From assembly GCA_010015655.1 (NCBI GenBank), contig ML976708.1, positions 26,824-85,621 of the forward strand: a stretch of 58,798 nucleotides of DNA, in the 5' to 3' direction. Under the pieces are notes generated by a model, which was not told the DNA's origin, ran no database searches, and saw only the letters and a program-made list of their open reading frames with translations. Made by a program: the position numbers and the translations under genes. Below are positions 57,903 to 58,798 of the stretch, piece by piece; position 1 is the stretch's first letter; each line of letters opens with the position of its first letter. Source of the DNA: Bimuria novae-zelandiae CBS 107.79. Its lineage: Eukaryota; Ascomycota; Dothideomycetes; Pleosporales; Didymosphaeriaceae.

Positions 57903-58798
57903 GATTGATTAATTAATTTATTACGCCCGGCTCACTCGCCTAAAGGGCCTTTTTACGCTAACTACATACTAGAGCTTACAGTAGTAACCTAACTCCCTCT
58001 AGCCCCTATAGATAACTATCCTCGTGTCTGTTTATCCTAACTCTGTGTATCTAGAGTCCCTCCTAAGTAGTTAGTAGTAAGTTGTCTTAGGGCTGTTCCC
58101 CTAAGTGTTTAGTGTCCCTTCTTTAGTAAATAAAGCAGAACCTGCTAAGTAAGAGGGTTAGTCTTTTCCTCCTACGTTTCGCTTACTATTTCTAGGCGTT
58201 TTGTCGCTATCGCGTATCGAATTATCGCTTTCACTACCTCTATGCTCGGTGTCTATGTCTTCGCTAGATCTGTCTTTACTCTCCCTCTAAGGTAGAATAA
58301 GAGACTTCCCCTCAGCGTGTCTAATTGCTCTAGTATTTATTCCCTAAGCGTGTCCCATCGCGCGCATCGGAAGAGGAAGTGCTTAGGTATTTCTATGTAG
58401 CCACACGCACATGCCCTAGAATCCGCTACTCTAATCTAGTAGAGATATGCGTTTAGCTATATTATCCCTGTGCGTAGCTGTGCTAACACGGTCGCTTCTT
58501 ATCTACTAAGGTTGTCGTATAACTTGCGGGTATGTTGTCCTAGTAGTGCTGCATCTATCCGCTTGCTATATACACCTGTGCCGTCTGGCAGAGTCCTTTT
58601 TACTTATGCTTTTGCCATTGTCGTGTTAATAACAGTTAATTTAGCTTAAAGCTACTATATAGGTGGCGTACTGCCCTCTTGCGTAGTCCTCTTTACCACT
58701 TTCTTCGCTTTATCTGTAAGAGCGTTGCTGCATTTCACTATAATCTATATAAGATCTACTTTGTTTTCTAGCATCTCCAGGTCCTGGATTGTGCGGTA
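57903..58798 (-). mobile_element. Minus-strand Tad-type LINE, copy 3, cut by the window end
   Basis: The 3' end and C-terminal ORF2 region match copies 1 and 2 almost base for base (acgcccggctcactcgcc at about 57925, and the zinc-motif region at about 58400). The rest lies outside the window. Confidence 0.85.

Noticed and set aside
46924..58798. CRISPR-like or satellite interpretation of the regularly spaced repeats
   Set aside because: The period is about 5.5 kb and each unit contains LINE ORFs; this is an array of retrotransposons.

Overview
The window is nuclear DNA of a filamentous ascomycete. Introns are short (about 48-160 nt, GT-AG, CTGAC/CTAAC-like branch sites) and the housekeeping proteins are of fungal type. 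The transposons are decayed in the way repeat-induced point mutation (RIP) decays them: they stay in frame over hundreds of codons, but CAG/CAA/TGG codons have become TAG/TAA and the DNA is AT-rich. A Dothideomycete is plausible; I cannot name the species.

Layout. (1) 1-454: 3' end of a WD40-repeat gene, probably of the NLR/HET type. (2) 455-13044: transposon block holding a RIP-mutated Tad-type LINE (1626-7084), a short SINE-like insert, a Tc1-type DD34E transposase relic and two pogo/Fot1 elements with perfect terminal inverted repeats (TIRs). (3) 13616-33469: compact housekeeping island with a ribosomal P1-like protein, an unknown protein, the complex I 51-kDa subunit, centrin/Cdc31, the Nup98-Nup96 (NUP145) precursor, a disordered unknown protein and a PDK1/Pkh kinase. 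(4) 34664-41071: a third pogo/Fot1 element split by two related piggyBac-like elements in opposite orientations. (5) 41284-46447: a tRNA-Pro gene, a second tRNA-Pro-like gene with a GT-AG intron-like insert in its T-arm, an OPT transporter and the GPI transamidase catalytic subunit Gpi8. (6) 46924-58798: minus-strand head-to-tail array of at least three Tad-type LINEs of about 5.45 kb, running off the window edge.

The housekeeping genes act in separate processes (translation, respiration, spindle pole body, nuclear pore, sphingolipid/AGC kinase signalling, peptide or metal transport, GPI anchoring) and show no cluster logic. The most unusual signals are the interrupted tRNA at 42004-42168, the LINE arrays in which neighbouring copies share the same target sequence, and the block-wise distribution of RIP inside the DNA transposons.
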